Below are positions 50,656-63,433 of a stretch of 64,000 nucleotides of DNA, one piece after another. Each line of letters starts with the position of its first letter. Positions within the stretch are counted from its first letter, which is position 1. The stretch is from Schistocephalus solidus (Eukaryota > Platyhelminthes > Cestoda > Diphyllobothriidea > Diphyllobothriidae): assembly GCA_017591395.1 (NCBI GenBank), contig WEDG01004911.1, positions 1 through 64,000 of the forward strand. Reading direction: 5' to 3'. The notes below the pieces were generated by a model. The model saw only the letters and a list, made by a program, of their open reading frames with translations. It ran no database searches and was not told where the DNA came from. A program made the position numbers and the translations under genes.

Positions 50656-51770
50656 GCCCCCTTCAACAGCCTCTCAGAGGCTAGTACAGTATAGACAGAA
50701 AGGCATAACCGACAAAGACTAAATGTACTAAACCGAAAGTTCACTCAACACTTCCAAATCCTTTGGATTATAGTAAGAAAAACTTGTGTCACGCCCACCA
50801 TAGCAAGGCCAAACAATGAGTTCGGGTACAACGTTTGGGAATCAAGCCCCTGTTTACACGCGATGGCAATTGCCTCAAACGAACCAGACTTCGATAAATT
50901 GCATCCCACCGCAGTGAAAAATGCCATATGCTCACAATAAACAACAAATTGACCAGCGGTTCATGGACCTAGTAATTCAGTCATTTGGCAATTTTCCAAG
51001 TTTAGGCTTGCAATGCATCCGACAAACACAAAACTCAACTGGTTTACCAACATTAAAATTTCGCCAATATTCGGAACCAATCTATTTCGTTGGGTGCAAG
51101 TGCCAAGGCTGAATCGAAACAGTTGCGCAGGCGCAGCGGATAGCGTGAAAAAAGCATTTGTTTCTTGAGTGTCACACACCCGTTTGACCCCGTCGTTTAG
51201 ATCTGGCGCCATAGCGCCATTCATTTTTAGGTTTATGCGAGAATCACAATCCCAAAAGAAGTTTCATGGGCACGAAAGGCTGTCAAGTTTCACTTTGAAA
51301 AGGATCAAAACTAACTTGAAACCTAACGTGAAACATAAAAAAGTTGAGTCATAAAAGGTACATAAAGTTTTGTTTCTCCGAGACGCATGAATAGTAAGAA
51401 TAACTCTTGGTATGCAGAGCTGCTCCAACGCTAGGGCTAAGTTCCAGTCAACTAACGAGATATTTTCATGGCAGACACCAGTACCATGTAAAACATATGC
51501 TTCTAAAAAGGGATTTGACGTAGAAAAAGCTCACAGCTTTAAACCTCGTAGTGAAATTATTAACAATTGTGGCCCTGCGACATACCACACGACAGGAAGG
51601 ATCGAAACTTGGTAGAGTCCACATGTTTACGGTAATCCCAGTGACGCAACACAAAAGACAGTAGACGAAAAATCAAAGCTAGCAGTCAGGCAGGAGGTAA
51701 AGCGAGAAGGAACAAAATGAGTCATAAACCAGTGATGCATAAAAACCAAGTTTTGAAAAAGCAAATCCTA
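50656..51770. other. No gene recognised; expected position of downstream ABITRAM exons
   Basis: The ABITRAM transcript should continue leftwards into this stretch, but I could not find its later exons. Short frames on both strands have no recognisable motif. Confidence 0.35.
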
Positions 51771-51771
51771 C

Positions 51772-52122
51772 CTGGAAGTCCACGAATAAGACCTCATGAG
51801 CTTCACGTTTTCCGGGCTCTGCAAGCGCAGTGTTTTCTGGCTTCAACTTCTTATTGGCTGGCGGTAGGCAGTAGCGGAATATATGGTGACCCGCAGCCAG
51901 ACCAATGACGCATACTTTATTTGAGTGCTGCATTACACAAAGGTCATTGCTGGGCACGTCGTTCACATCACAAAAGTAACGCGTGACGTAGTACCGGTCG
52001 AAGAATGGTTGCGTTAGAGAGGTTTTCACTGAAGTTTCGTTGTCAGCAGTTTTCCTTGAATCGGACGTTTTCAAATATGGCATAAACCACTCTGAATTGG
52101 CAAAGTCAGGCCCAGTTGCCAT
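51772..52122 (-). CDS. ABITRAM: ABITRAM/FAM206A (Simiate) homologue, first coding exon
   Basis: Single conserved exon of 117 codons from the ATG at 52122 (MATGPDFANSEW) to a GTAGG donor after 51772 (VDFQ). The family hallmark is clear: FFDRYYVTRYFCDVND, then LCVMQHSNKVCVIGLAAGHH, aligning with the vertebrate block containing DRYF-x-RW and LQHSNRICVITLA. ABITRAM is a small actin-binding and transcription-modulating protein of nucleus and cytoplasm (~180 residues in mammals), so roughly half is seen here. The later exons are not located. A strong acceptor (TTTGTTCCTTCAG) lies 12 nt upstream of the ATG and is in phase with it, fitting a spliced leader or a 5' UTR intron. Confidence 0.8.
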
Positions 52123-52258
52123 GGTAGGACCTAACTGAAGGAACAAAAAATAAATTATTAGAGGGGAATTGTGCCGTCGATGTCACCACCACTACCACAA
52201 AAGTGTGCTGACCTAATATTTGAACGATGACCATAGGGTCAGGCAGACTGACCACATT

Positions 52259-52351
52259 CTAGCGAGTTAAAAGTTCCGCAGCTGCGTCGATGATAAAAGG
52301 TTGATGCGTTGCACCGAAACCGGGTAAAATAATGTTTTCATTCACACACGC
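52259..52351 (-). CDS. Exon-like end of an unidentified gene upstream of ABITRAM
   Basis: After an acceptor (GATCTTTTAG) at 52352-52353, 30 codons of protein-like sequence (NENIILPGFGATHQPFIIDA and onward) reach a TAG at 52261-52259. The same frame continues open after the TAG with VVSLPDPMVIVQILG, so the TAG may be a mutation or the true stop. Product not recognised. It sits ~125 nt before the ABITRAM acceptor on the same strand, reminiscent of the tight gene spacing at 35 kb. Confidence 0.3.
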   Translation of the reverse strand, partial: ACVNENIILPGFGATHQPFIIDAAAELLTR

Positions 52352-52359
52352 CTAAAAGA

Positions 52360-53335
52360 TCGTCTCTCTTCCGCATCCAAACCCTCACTTACAAGGCATA
52401 TTTATTTCAAAAAACTACAAAAACTAAACAAAGTTAAGGCCCTAAGCACAGAAATCTGATTTTGCTTTGCGACCAGAGTCGAAAGAGAACGTCGTAAAAA
52501 ATGGTCATAACTGAGGCTGGTAGTCCGTGAGACGGCTGAGAATTTTTTTTATTCACCCAGTGGTGCTTCAGTTACTGGGTTAGTGGAAGGACTTAGGTCT
52601 GATAATGATTATTATTGCCTCCAAAACCGAAAACTGTGGACAAATTCGGCAACAGATGACCGCAAAAACTATCAGTTGACAAAATGACCTCTACGGAACG
52701 GAACTCAGACGTCGGTGACACTCGAGGTCTCTATTAAATTACTCGCCAAGTTAGTGGTAAGTTCTCTGCACTGAGTATGTTCGAACTGGTCATGGAGGCT
52801 TTACTGCTGGGAATTCGGACAAGGTCAAGCGTAGGCATGAGGACCTACATCTCTTTCTAAACTTAAATCGACAATCAATAATGTAATCGATCTCCTTCAC
52901 AGCCGTGCATTTATCCCCTTCAGTCTGCCCAGCGTCACATGACCCATCTTTCAGGGTAAAATCGTTGATGCAAAATAGAAGCATTTGCAACAACACGGCA
53001 CCCGGAAGGGACGAAATTTATGCTGAAACCGACACATTTTGTGTCAAAATTCTAGCCCTTTAGCTGTATGATGTACTAGCGCAAGGACTGGGAGATGAGT
53101 TCTTTCCTGAGGACTCGGGTTCGGACATCCTCGTGCATGTTTTTAAGAAGGCAAGTGTGCGAATTACTGCAGAATAAGGTGCATAAACGTTGCTATAAAA
53201 CTTCTCCGACGTCATTTTCAGGCGAGAAGAGCTCATGTGACTCGGGAACTAGACTCAATCAAACCAGGTTTCGAAACCTTGATATCTTACAGAATGTAAT
53301 GTCGCGTACAAATGAGGACTAAACATTGATGTTCA
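52360..53335. other. No gene recognised
   Basis: A 68-codon minus frame at 52996-52790 contains KEIDYIIDCRFKFRKRC, faintly like an endonuclease tail of a LINE, but too short to assign. Confidence 0.35.
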
Positions 53336-53339
53336 AGGT

Positions 53340-53990
53340 AAATCTCGGAAGGCACCCGTCAGGATAAAGGACTATCAAGTCGAAGAAGTAGACAGTTTCA
53401 ACTACTTCGGGACGAGACGGTTGTTGAATTAATACGATAAGATCGACATCGCACTCTGAATCGATGTTGCTCGCAGGGTTTTCACGATCCTTAGCAAATC
53501 GTCTATTGATCCGACGAAAATACTTCATCGCCACCAAGGTCCACGTGCGTAGAGCATCCGCCCGCTTAAACCTTCTATACTGTTGTAAATGCTGGACTGT
53601 GCGCTTGCCTATGCAAAAATGTGAAGTGGTTGCCAACTGCTGCCTGAAAACCATTGTTCAACGTGACAATCCAAACTTGATGCAACATCATTGAAATATC
53701 TCAGGGCATCCAAGGATGATTGAGGTGGTTAAAGCACGTTCTTTGTCATCTGCATCATGAGCTCCGTGTTGCTGCTTTCAATCCGGCGTCGGAATAAACC
53801 TAGAGGAGTCGAAGAGAGGACCAACTCTAAAGCTGGTTCAGTAAAGTTCGAAAAGACGTGGAAGTGGGTCTAAGATCTTCTGCATTCGGCATCCGATGGA
53901 GGGAAGAGGCCCAAAAATATCGACTTCCGAGGTAAACGTGAACGGAGAGAACAAAATGTAACAGTTCAGCATATTCTTGGAGTTCACAAA
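53340..53990 (+). mobile_element. RTE-like LINE fragment, C-terminal part of RT protein
   Basis: Read across frames: VDSFNYFGTRRLLN near 53390, DVARRVFTILSKSSIDPTK near 53460-53520, the FIATKVHVRRASARLNLLYC block at 53525-53585, and KFEKTWKWV near 53850. This order (FNYFG, then IDAARRVF, then the IATK-x-x-x-YRASV-x-x-x-LLYG block, then the tail) is typical of flatworm RTE-type elements. Heavily mutated. A different subfamily from the finger-bearing element at 9.3 kb. Confidence 0.6.
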
Positions 53991-53999
53991 GAAACCGAC

Positions 54000-54790
54000 A
54001 GGTACCCGTTTTTCTGGGTTCTTTGCAACTTGCAATTTAATTTACTATGAGTGCCTGCAGCGGATATTGGAACCAGCTGGTATGTGAACAATTAATTTAG
54101 CCGTGATGGAAAACTATTCATAGACGTTATGCGAGTTCTTGTCAACAAAACACTTTCCCAACAGCTCGATATTTGCAATCGAGTCAGATAAACTTACACG
54201 CTGTCGCTCTTTCTGTTGGACTGTATTATCGAATACGCACCCAGAAAGGTTGTTGAGAGTTCTGCCGATATCGAATGTACATAGGGACAGTGGATGGTCG
54301 TCTTAGCCTGCTCTAAAAATATCACTCTGATAGTGTCAAGATATGAGTCACATAGAAAGTAGATTCAGGTGAACAAGTTCGTCAAATGAAGTCGGCGTAT
54401 CCAAACACTTACTGCCGCCTATCAAATTGTCTCTTATCACCCTTCCCCTATGCACATTCCTCAGATAACCCACACAAATGGACGAACATTATCGATTTCA
54501 TGTTTTAAATTTCTACTGCGTTCCAACGTTTCCCTATAACTGTACTGGCCTGAAGAGAAGTTATCGAAAGCAGCGCGTATGCTCACCAAGTTGTCTTTTG
54601 AATCGTTTAATGGGAATTTTTGCAACTAAAATAGTTTCAATTAGCATTTTGAACTAGAAGGTAATCCTTAGGATTAATGCTATCAGTTTGAAGAAGCAGG
54701 CAGATTAGAATATATCCCAAATAAGTTGCTATAAAATAAACACGACAAAGACAATAGCATCGTACCAGTCGATGCAGCTTTCATATAGTT
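54000..54790. other. No gene recognised
   Basis: I see no supported feature here. Confidence 0.4.
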
Positions 54791-54799
54791 TGTAAACTT

Positions 54800-55142
54800 A
54801 CAAAGGTGCGTATCAACCCGTTGACTTATCTTAATCGCCACCAAGATTCCGGTGCACCCAGCATCCATTCGGTCAGCCCCTGTGCGTGTTTTTGGGTGCT
54901 GGTCTATGTGCACGAAAGAAGAGATGATTACTACAAAAGGACATGGAATCCCCGAACAACACCGTCCGAAACCATCACGACGCGGTAGTGGTCTCTCAGA
55001 CCACAATGAAAGGCGGCTAAAATGGTTTGGACACCTTCTGCGTCACTCGACTTATGGATTGCCGGCGATTGCTCCAAATAAAGCTCGCGATAAAGGTAAA
55101 CGAGTCTGGAATTTTATGAAACCGGAATGTCTGGACAAGTAG
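54800..55142 (+). mobile_element. RTE-like LINE fragment
   Basis: A short relic. The 54852-55142 frame ends with NERRLKWFGHLLRHSTYGLP and AIAPNKARDKGKR, matching the ERRLRWFGHVLR block near the C-terminus of RTE-like proteins. Nothing else of the element is recognisable. Confidence 0.55.
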
Positions 55143-58100
55143 ATGCGAAACACCAAATGAGCTATATGAATTCATAGTAAAATCCTCGTTAACTAAGAAA
55201 AATAGCAATTTCCGAAGGATACAGACCAGTTTATTTTGGATGCAACAATGCAGCACCTGATATATCTAAGATTTTTATACAAAGCTACGTCGATAAATAA
55301 TCAAACCAAATAAAACCTGAATGGGAAGAAAGCCCGAAACAGACCGACTCCTGAGGCATAGAATATCCTGGACAGAAGCAGTCGAAGCGAGATTAATTCA
55401 AGCAGACATAATGTCCTACAGCTAAATTTTACTACGAGCATTGGGATAAAATTTTATGAAACAAGACGATGGAACGATAATGAATCTGAAATTAGAACCA
55501 ATTTTTAAAACTTCGCTGATGACAAGAGTGCCAGTCAATTACAATATTGAGAAACGCTTTGTCTAAAAGTATTACCTGATAATAGTTGCTCCACGAAACG
55601 TGAACGCACATGCTCAGCTAAAACTAGTCGGTCATAGGGGCGTCTAAAAGGCCTCTCACGGTCACACGCGTGCCCGTCTCCGGACGCATAGGCCGTGGAA
55701 GGCCTGATGTTGCATCACTGCCAGTGCGCACAGGTGTAAAAACGCTCCGGCTAAGCTAACATTGGATTTTCAGAGCATTAGCAGAGAAGCCATTGTGAGG
55801 CAAACAATACTCAGGCCAGAGATCATAAGCTAAACCTATAAGGGCATTTACGTAGCCCATGCCGGATTTATCAATCCAAAGTCAGTAAATCCTAGTACCA
55901 GTTTACCTCGAGCCTCGCAATAAGTTATGACCATCAACAATTAAGAGAACGAGGAGCTTAAGAACACAACGGAATAAGTTAAAACTACTATTTCAAGCAA
56001 TCGAAGTAAAATGGTACATGTAAAAAACACAAGGTGACAAACCTGTAATGTTCACTTGATCTTTCCGCGGTAGTTTCAGCCTATTAAAACCCGATTAACA
56101 GGCCTCTTGAATACGATTACGCACTCACTGTGTAAACTACTCTCCGTTGGTTTGAATACATAATGAATGCTTTCATAATGTAAAAGTGAAAATCCTGTGG
56201 AAAAATACATTCGGTTACATAGAGCATCCTGGTCGTTTAATTTGATTGTTATGTGCTTGAATATGTCATGTAATATGTGACCGAACACACGCAGAAAGAT
56301 GTGAACCAAAAAGGATTGCATGTGCATAGGAGTCGTACAACTTATTTTTTTATCTATGTTTTTGCTAGAACAGTAGAATTTACTATATGCCAACGGAAAT
56401 GTTAAACATGTAAATATTACCTTTGTAGGAGGGTGGTTCAAATATATCTTCAAGAAATCCAGTAGGGCGTATAGCGTTGCCAGCAGCTTCCACTAGCGTC
56501 TAACACTTACTGTGATATTCTATCAGGTAGCTGTGGATAAATAACAGTTAAATGCGTTTTTTCGCATTGTGCTTCCATGAGATTACGTAATAATACTTCA
56601 CATATTTTAGGAGCAGAAGGTGTTTAGGATGCAGTGCAATTTGCACTGCACTTTTATTCAACTTCCTTGACTAAATAAATTCAGTTGAAATTGTATTATT
56701 ATTTTGAGGAATCGATTCACGGGATACTGTTATATCAAGAATTGAATTTAAGTCAGCACTACCCTCATCCTTACGTGTCAACATGTCAATTACAGCAGAT
56801 CCATTCAATTTCTTTCTGTTCCGTTGCCATGAGCACTAAATTGACGCTTAATGTAAAAAATTGCAAATTATTTTAAAATTTGCTTCATACAATTTGCCTC
56901 ATAAAATATACCGTTCTTTAGTTGTCAGAGGTGTCCGTAGTGTCCACGCCAAGCCGTGGAATCAACATTGCGCATCGTCACATCTTAGGCAATTTTTCAA
57001 GATATCGTTGGTAACCGAATTTGAACCCGCACACCTAGGACTCATGGGGAGACAGTGTCTCTGCACCACCGGACGATGACATTTGATTTAATAAATAGAA
57101 AGATGCAAACACACGCAAGCATGGACAACCCGCAATTAGCTTACCTCCCGAAATGAGGTGTAAAAGCTCAAGAACTTTAATATATGTAATATGTGAAGAT
57201 GAAAGTTGGACAACGTGTTTAAGACTCTTGCATTTACTCTCTGGAAACGGGGAAAGTGTTAGGTAGATGTATAAAACGGCAAAATTTCAAGAAACCTGTC
57301 CGTTAAAAGGTCAAAAGCGTCAAGGTCGAAGGCGGTTGGTTAAAATTTGAAGATAAGTGAATTCTCGAATTTTAAACCGATTTTTTCGTTTCCTGTTGAA
57401 AATATTAGCTTAATTATTGACAATTTATTGTATTTATACCTCATTATCAGCTGCACACACTTGCAGTTATTGCAATTACAAAAGGGAGAAATAAACAGTT
57501 TTTAAACTTTTTTATCCTACATAGCCTCATTAAAGTTCTCGCAGATTCACGTCAAAAGGACGGAATTTAAAGGTTAATTCTAGAAATAAAGTTGAAATTG
57601 TGTAAGTTTACCTTATTTTCAGCGAAGAATAATTTGCAGTAACTGGTATACCAGTTGATATAATTTTTCATCCTGCATAGCCTAGGCTCTTCGCTAATTC
57701 TATTTTTCAGTTTAAACTCGTTACCTAGCAGATATTTGCTTGCAGTACTTTGCTTAAAACACATATTTTAAATATTACATCTTTTATTCCGCAAAACGTC
57801 ACTAGTGACAATTTTCCTTTCGTATTATCGATTTGAAAAATACTTATATTTTAAAATCAATTTGAAACCCCAGTCAGTGCTTAGACGCAAACATCCTCTT
57901 CGCGTAAAACTTCCACTAGAGCAACCCACCTTAAGCATGAAGAAATTAGACCTTGACGCCCTGGAAAACTTTAATACCTTTTTATGTCTAAATATGGTTC
58001 TCTCTTCACGATCCTTGGTACCATTTTTTTGAGGGAAAGTTGTCTTCACTCACTTCTCAACAATGCGTGAAACTAGAGCCTTTTATAAACATGGTCAGTA

Positions 58101-58300
58101 CCGAGTCAATTTGACCGACATAAGAGAAGTGTCAATTTTCTTTTAAAAAACGTCCACAAGAGTAAAATCCCACTGGACGTTGCATTTCATTTCCCTTACT
58201 CATGCGGTTTTTAACTTTAAGTCGCTGAAGCTAAAAGGTTTGTCTTCCCGTAGCAAAAACCCGCCAGTTCTGGTCAAAGGAGTTTTTCAGCGATTGAAGT
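55143..58300. other. AT-rich, no gene recognised
   Basis: About 3.1 kb without conserved coding segments. A 125-codon minus frame at 56453-56076 has no motif I know. A B-box-like inverted tRNA remnant lies at 57005-57075 but does not fold as a tRNA. Confidence 0.4.
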
Positions 58301-58321
58301 TGACCTTATTTTTCTCTAAGC

Positions 58322-61300
58322 ATGGGAGCACTCGGCTCAATATTTGAAAAAACAAGTTGTTTATCTGTAGGGATAAAAACCCCAATGGAACGTCGGGTTT
58401 CACCCTCATTAGCAAACAAGAAGACTTGGTCTACACCTTCAATATCAAAAGTTATCTCAGGGGTTTGTCCTGTAGCTAATGCAAGCACACGGCCCTCGGG
58501 ATTGACAGGAATTTCGATTCCAGCTGAATCTTCACCCGTTAACCTTGTTCCTGGTTTGAGTGAAATTGTGTCAAGGCCTCTTCTCTCTCATCCCAAGCAA
58601 ACCATGCCTGCTATAGCTGCCAAATCTACTAAACCTAAAAAACTCCTAGTAAATCTGAATCATTGGCTAATCAAGGCATTAAAATCAGTAATGTCATTAC
58701 CGATGGGAAACCTGCTAACCCCTCAGCATCTACAACAGCTGCGAACGCTAATGTTAGCATCCTTCCCAACCCAAAAAGTGTCCGAAAATCCCCAAATAAT
58801 TAACGCTTCTAATTATGCTACCAGTTTTTCGAAATCATGTATTCCTTTATCAAATGCACGTTTTCCGCCATTTTATGCTTACTTCCCTCAAAATCTCATT
58901 TCCATGCCACCCCTTATCTTTCAAACGCCACAATATAGCCTTCCTTTCCAAGGTTTTCGACCAAATATGCCGTTGTACAATAATCTCAGTTCTCTTAACG
59001 GTAACATTTCGACAAATTGTAGTCCAGAGCAATTTTGTTTCCCACCTTTCGTTTCTTCTTTCCAGTTTTCTTCTCCGCCACCAAATTATCCTTTTTTATA
59101 AATACTGATGAGCGTAACCTGCAGCTCAGGAATACGCTCAGCTTAGTTTCACTCAATGCGAGATCAGTTGTAAATAAGATGGCTGAGCTTAGAACAGTAG
59201 CCTTTGAGCTTGATCCAGCTGTGCTGTGCATCACTGAATCCTGGGCTCACTCTCTTATTTCTGACTCGACGCTTGCTATAGATAATTTTAATTTGTACCG
59301 ACAAGACCGCGCTGAAAAACGTGGCGGTGGTTGCCTCCTTTATATTAAGTCATCCTTTGTACATTTCCCTTTTCAGCTGAGCATTTCGTCCTTTGCTGGA
59401 AATGTATGCTTTGCTTCAGTCATCCTCCCGCACAATAAAAAAGCGTTAATTGGCTGTGTCTATAATCCTCCGTGTTATTCTGGCAATGAAAGCGAGCTCT
59501 GTGAACTATTTGAAAAAGTTACAGAGACTCAATTTGATGTCAAAATAATCGTAGGCGATTTTAATCTGCCAGACATTGACTGGCAGGCAAATTCCTCACC
59601 GCTTAAACATCAGAAATTGGTCGATACTATTAACTTTTCAAACATGTCCCAACTGTTCAGCTCAGTTACTAGAAATGACAACATTTTAGATTTAATTTTT
59701 ACAAATGATGTCCACCCTCTCTTCATGAATTTCAATCGTGATCTATTCACAAGTGATCACGCAATCATTCTACAGTTGTTTTCCAGTCCCCCTTCTTACG
59801 AAGCCTGAGGTTAAATGCAATAACCTCGACTTTGCTAACACAAACCATGAAATGATAAATAATTTCGTAAGCACTCTAGATTGGCATAGCATATTCTCAA
59901 TCAACGATCCAAACTTTTTCCGTGAGCTATTGCAGAGCCTCACAGAAAAAAATCCAGGCTTTTATCCCGTTTAAGATTTTTAATTCAAATACAGCTTCTT
60001 CTACTGTTCCGAATTTTCTCCATAACAGACTTAAAAAATTACGAAAGCAACGTAAGATTAATCTAAAAGCTCTTTGTCAGTTCATTTAAGGATTGCACAA
60101 ATATTTGAATTAGCATCGAAAATTAGGCTCGCGAGAGATAAGCGTAGGGAGTCTCGGGCACTGAGTGATGGCAATTCATCCAAATCTGTTGCTCATATCT
60201 TCCATGTTCGGTCATCGGCTCAGCGTCTGAATGTAACTCCGCCCTTACTCGACTGTAACAAAAAAATTGTTACAGTTGTATTCAAAAGGAAATAGCTCAC
60301 CTAAAAAATTCAAATTCGGTTGGAACTGATAACATTCCAAACTCACTTAATAAACAGTTAAGGGATTTTCTACCTTTTCTAAGCAAGTTATTCTAAGTAT
60401 TCCTCGAAAATGGTCTCTTCCCCGATTATTGGAAAACTTCTATTATAATACCAGTTTTTAAATCTGGTTCCCGCTCGGACATTCATAACTATCGCGGTGT
60501 TCATAAAACGCCCTCTCTTGCTTAACTCTTCGAAAAACTAATTGCAATACAAATCACGGATTTTTGCATAAGCAATCAAATTATTAACTTTTCCCAACGT
60601 GGATTCTTACCGGACCACTCTTTTGAAACCTGACACATGTCTTTTGTAAATTTAATAACCTCTCTTCGTAATGATCATCTATCCGTAGTTGTTATCTATT
60701 TTGATCTTAGTAAGGCATTCAATAAAGTGCCTCATAAACGACTTCTAGCGTAACTAGAAGCTATAGGATTTTGTAGTCCCTTACTGACTTTATTAGATCA
60801 TACCTAAATGATAGAAAGCAAAAGGTTTTAGTAGGCTCCTCATACTCAAGTGCTACCCCGATTGTTAGTGGTGTCCTTCAAGGTACCGTATTAGGTCCTT
60901 TGTTGTTCTTACTGTATATTAATGATATTTCATTGATAGTTAAACATTCTCAATCTTTTATTCATGCTGATGACCTCAAATGCGTGTATTCCTTCTCTAA
61001 CTCTACGACCGAACGGTGCCTAGAACAAATTCCTTCAGACTTAGACGCTCTTTCGGCCTGGAGCTCTACATGGCTAATGGAGTTCTCACATACTACGTGT
61101 CGCTACATGAGTTTTGGGCCTGTAAGGCTGTCACAACCTCTTATCTTTGAAGGTTGCCCTATGATTGAATGTTCCTCCATCAAGGAATTGGGCTTAAGCT
61201 ACACCAATAAATTAGATCTTTCACCTCATGCCGATAGAATTACGGCCAAAGCTGCTCAGATTTGCGGCTTTATTTCTTATAATTTCTACCTTCCTGAAAT

Positions 61301-62440
61301 TAAATTAAGACTTTATCGTATGTTTGTACTTCCCATTCTTGAATTTTGGTGTCCTTTCTTCGGTTTAATGAACGAATCTCGCCGTTCAAAAATTGAAAAT
61401 GTCCAAAGACATTTCACAAAAAAACTCCTATTTCCGACTTTTTCAACTTCTTCTTCTCAAGAATATGCCAGCTAATGAAGCTAAAATTTCTTTCGGTCAG
61501 GAGACTTGAAGCAGGCTGTTGTCTCCTTTTCCGACTAAATAATAGTTCAACTCTCCCCAAGCTTTCTGTCATTACCCCCGTTAGTCTTACTTAGAAATTC
61601 TGCACTAATTATACCTCCCCTTGCATCCTCTACGTGTAAATGCTCTCGCTTCTTTGCTTCTAGGTATAGTTTTCTTTGGAATAACTTGCCAATAGAAATA
61701 AGGTCGTTAACTAGTCTATCTGCATTCAAGCGAAGACTGCACATTTATCTTAACACTGATTCTATTAACCTTTTATTTTCCTCCTCTTTTCCCAGTAGCT
61801 TTCCCCATGACTCAGAGAAAGGACCATCGGGAATTTAAGTGACCCTCTTGAAACAATATTTTCGCTACTTTGAGTCGCCCAGGAACTATGATGTCTCCTT
61901 ATATCACCAGTCATCCAACGATGACGTCATTCGGACGTACACATTCGGTGGTCCACAGTCTAAAATGCTACCGTTTCTTTGGATACTAATCATCATTAGA
62001 ATTCAATTCTGGATCCTAAGATGCTGAGGACTTACGTTCATTGGCGCATTTTCGTGAGATTTTGTTTCATACGCCTAAGTGATCAAGAACGAATCACCTC
62101 GACGTTTCATTATCTCATTCTGAAATGCTACTACAGTATTATCCTACTCTACTACCTGACCATTTTTTCCTAAGAAGTTTTTTTCTCCTACCTTCTATTC
62201 GAAAATGAAGGCTTATTGGACTCTACCTCCATTTTTATGGTAGGAGTTTTTTTGACTGCCTATTTTTTCTAGTTAACCATTAATTTTAAAACATCGCTAA
62301 CTGTTGACATAGCAGGACAAGTTATGTATTTGTACATTTTATCTGCACACATTGTAAACACTTTATTTCGTTACTAATATTTGCTTAGACAGTGCCTTGC
62401 CGGTGCTAACCAAATATAAATTCTAAATTCTAAAGTTATG
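58322..62440 (+). mobile_element. CR1-like LINE, nearly full pol region, inactive
   Basis: A Pro/Phe-rich 259-codon frame (58322-59101) overlaps the next by 66 nt and may be ORF1 or the pol N-terminus. The APE endonuclease frame (59035-59808) is intact: LVSLNARSVVNKMAEL, AVLCITESWAHSL, NLYRQDRAEKRGGGCLLYI, IIVGDFNLPDIDW and FTSDHAIILQL. The RT follows in broken frames: SKAFNKVPHKRLL-like near 60715, GVLQGTVLGPLLFLLYIND near 60870-60930, the catalytic HADDLKC near 60965, and WSSTWLMEFSHTTCRYMSFG near 61060-61115. C-terminal parts extend to ~61750. The 3' end carries AAATTCTAAATTCTAAAG at 62421-62438, like the short ATTCTA repeats at CR1 termini. Several stops between endonuclease and RT. Confidence 0.85.
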
Positions 62441-63433
62441 CACTTGGAGTGGAAATATCAATGACATCATATAGTCCGAATTAAGAAACAAGACAACGAG
62501 TCTGCAGGGTTTAACACAAACATTGAGATGTCACTCATACGAAAACATGTTATCACTAGTTCTTGCATGATACCCTGCCAGGCATTTCTGGCAGTAACGC
62601 GGCACACTGGCTTCAACAACCTGTTACTTCATCCTTAATAAGTGGTTCACGAAATAGCAATTTAAGTAATCATGTCAATTTTTGGGATTTGAGGAGAAAA
62701 AATCAACAGAATCCCTAACGGTACCCCATAATTTGAGCCTTAGATCATAAGAAAGCCATAACTGCACAGCAATACTTCGGAACGCAGCTGGTCTCAGGAA
62801 TCCGAGAACCATTGGAAGGCAAATCACCAGTCCTAAAAAATCATCAATGAACTAGGTTAAGTGTTATTTTTGCACTTGTATATATTGATCTTAATCAGGA
62901 CTTATGTATTTCCACTGTCAAAGTTTAATGGCCAAATCAGGCTGCACGTCTCGGTAGCCAAAATATTTTGTTAAAAATAGGGCTTCTGACTTCACTTAGT
63001 CGATTGCAAAAGACAATATCGAACATGATCTCAAGCTCTTTCAAAGAATTATTATTACACGACTGTGGATATATTACAATGCACAAGGCTTTCTACCTAG
63101 GGAAATCAGGCTCATCGCGCGGACATTTACAAAGTTATCACTGAGAATGAAATTTATCCATCTCGCCTATAAGAAGGAAGAGTGGCTTCTCAGTCTGACT
63201 ATTAATTGATGGACTGGCATAGAATGGAGTATTTCCAGTCGGAACAAAGAGGAGAAAAGGGAATGAAAATATGCTTGAAAATAATACATGGAAATAATAC
63301 AATTCATCAAGTAGTCTTTGTGATACTCATTATCCTTAATCAGAGAAAATTTATACAGAGAATACCGACATCAAATATAATCTACTGAACTGTAGATAAT
63401 GCATGACATAAAACTAAATAAATAAGACATTTA
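62441..63433. other. No gene recognised
   Basis: AT-rich. It would contain the 3' flank of the unidentified minus-strand gene at 63434. Confidence 0.4.

Noticed and set aside
57005..57075. Minus-strand tRNA gene candidate with B-box-like GGGTTCAAATTC
   Set aside because: The T-arm does not pair properly and no acceptor stem closes; more likely a tRNA-derived repeat remnant.
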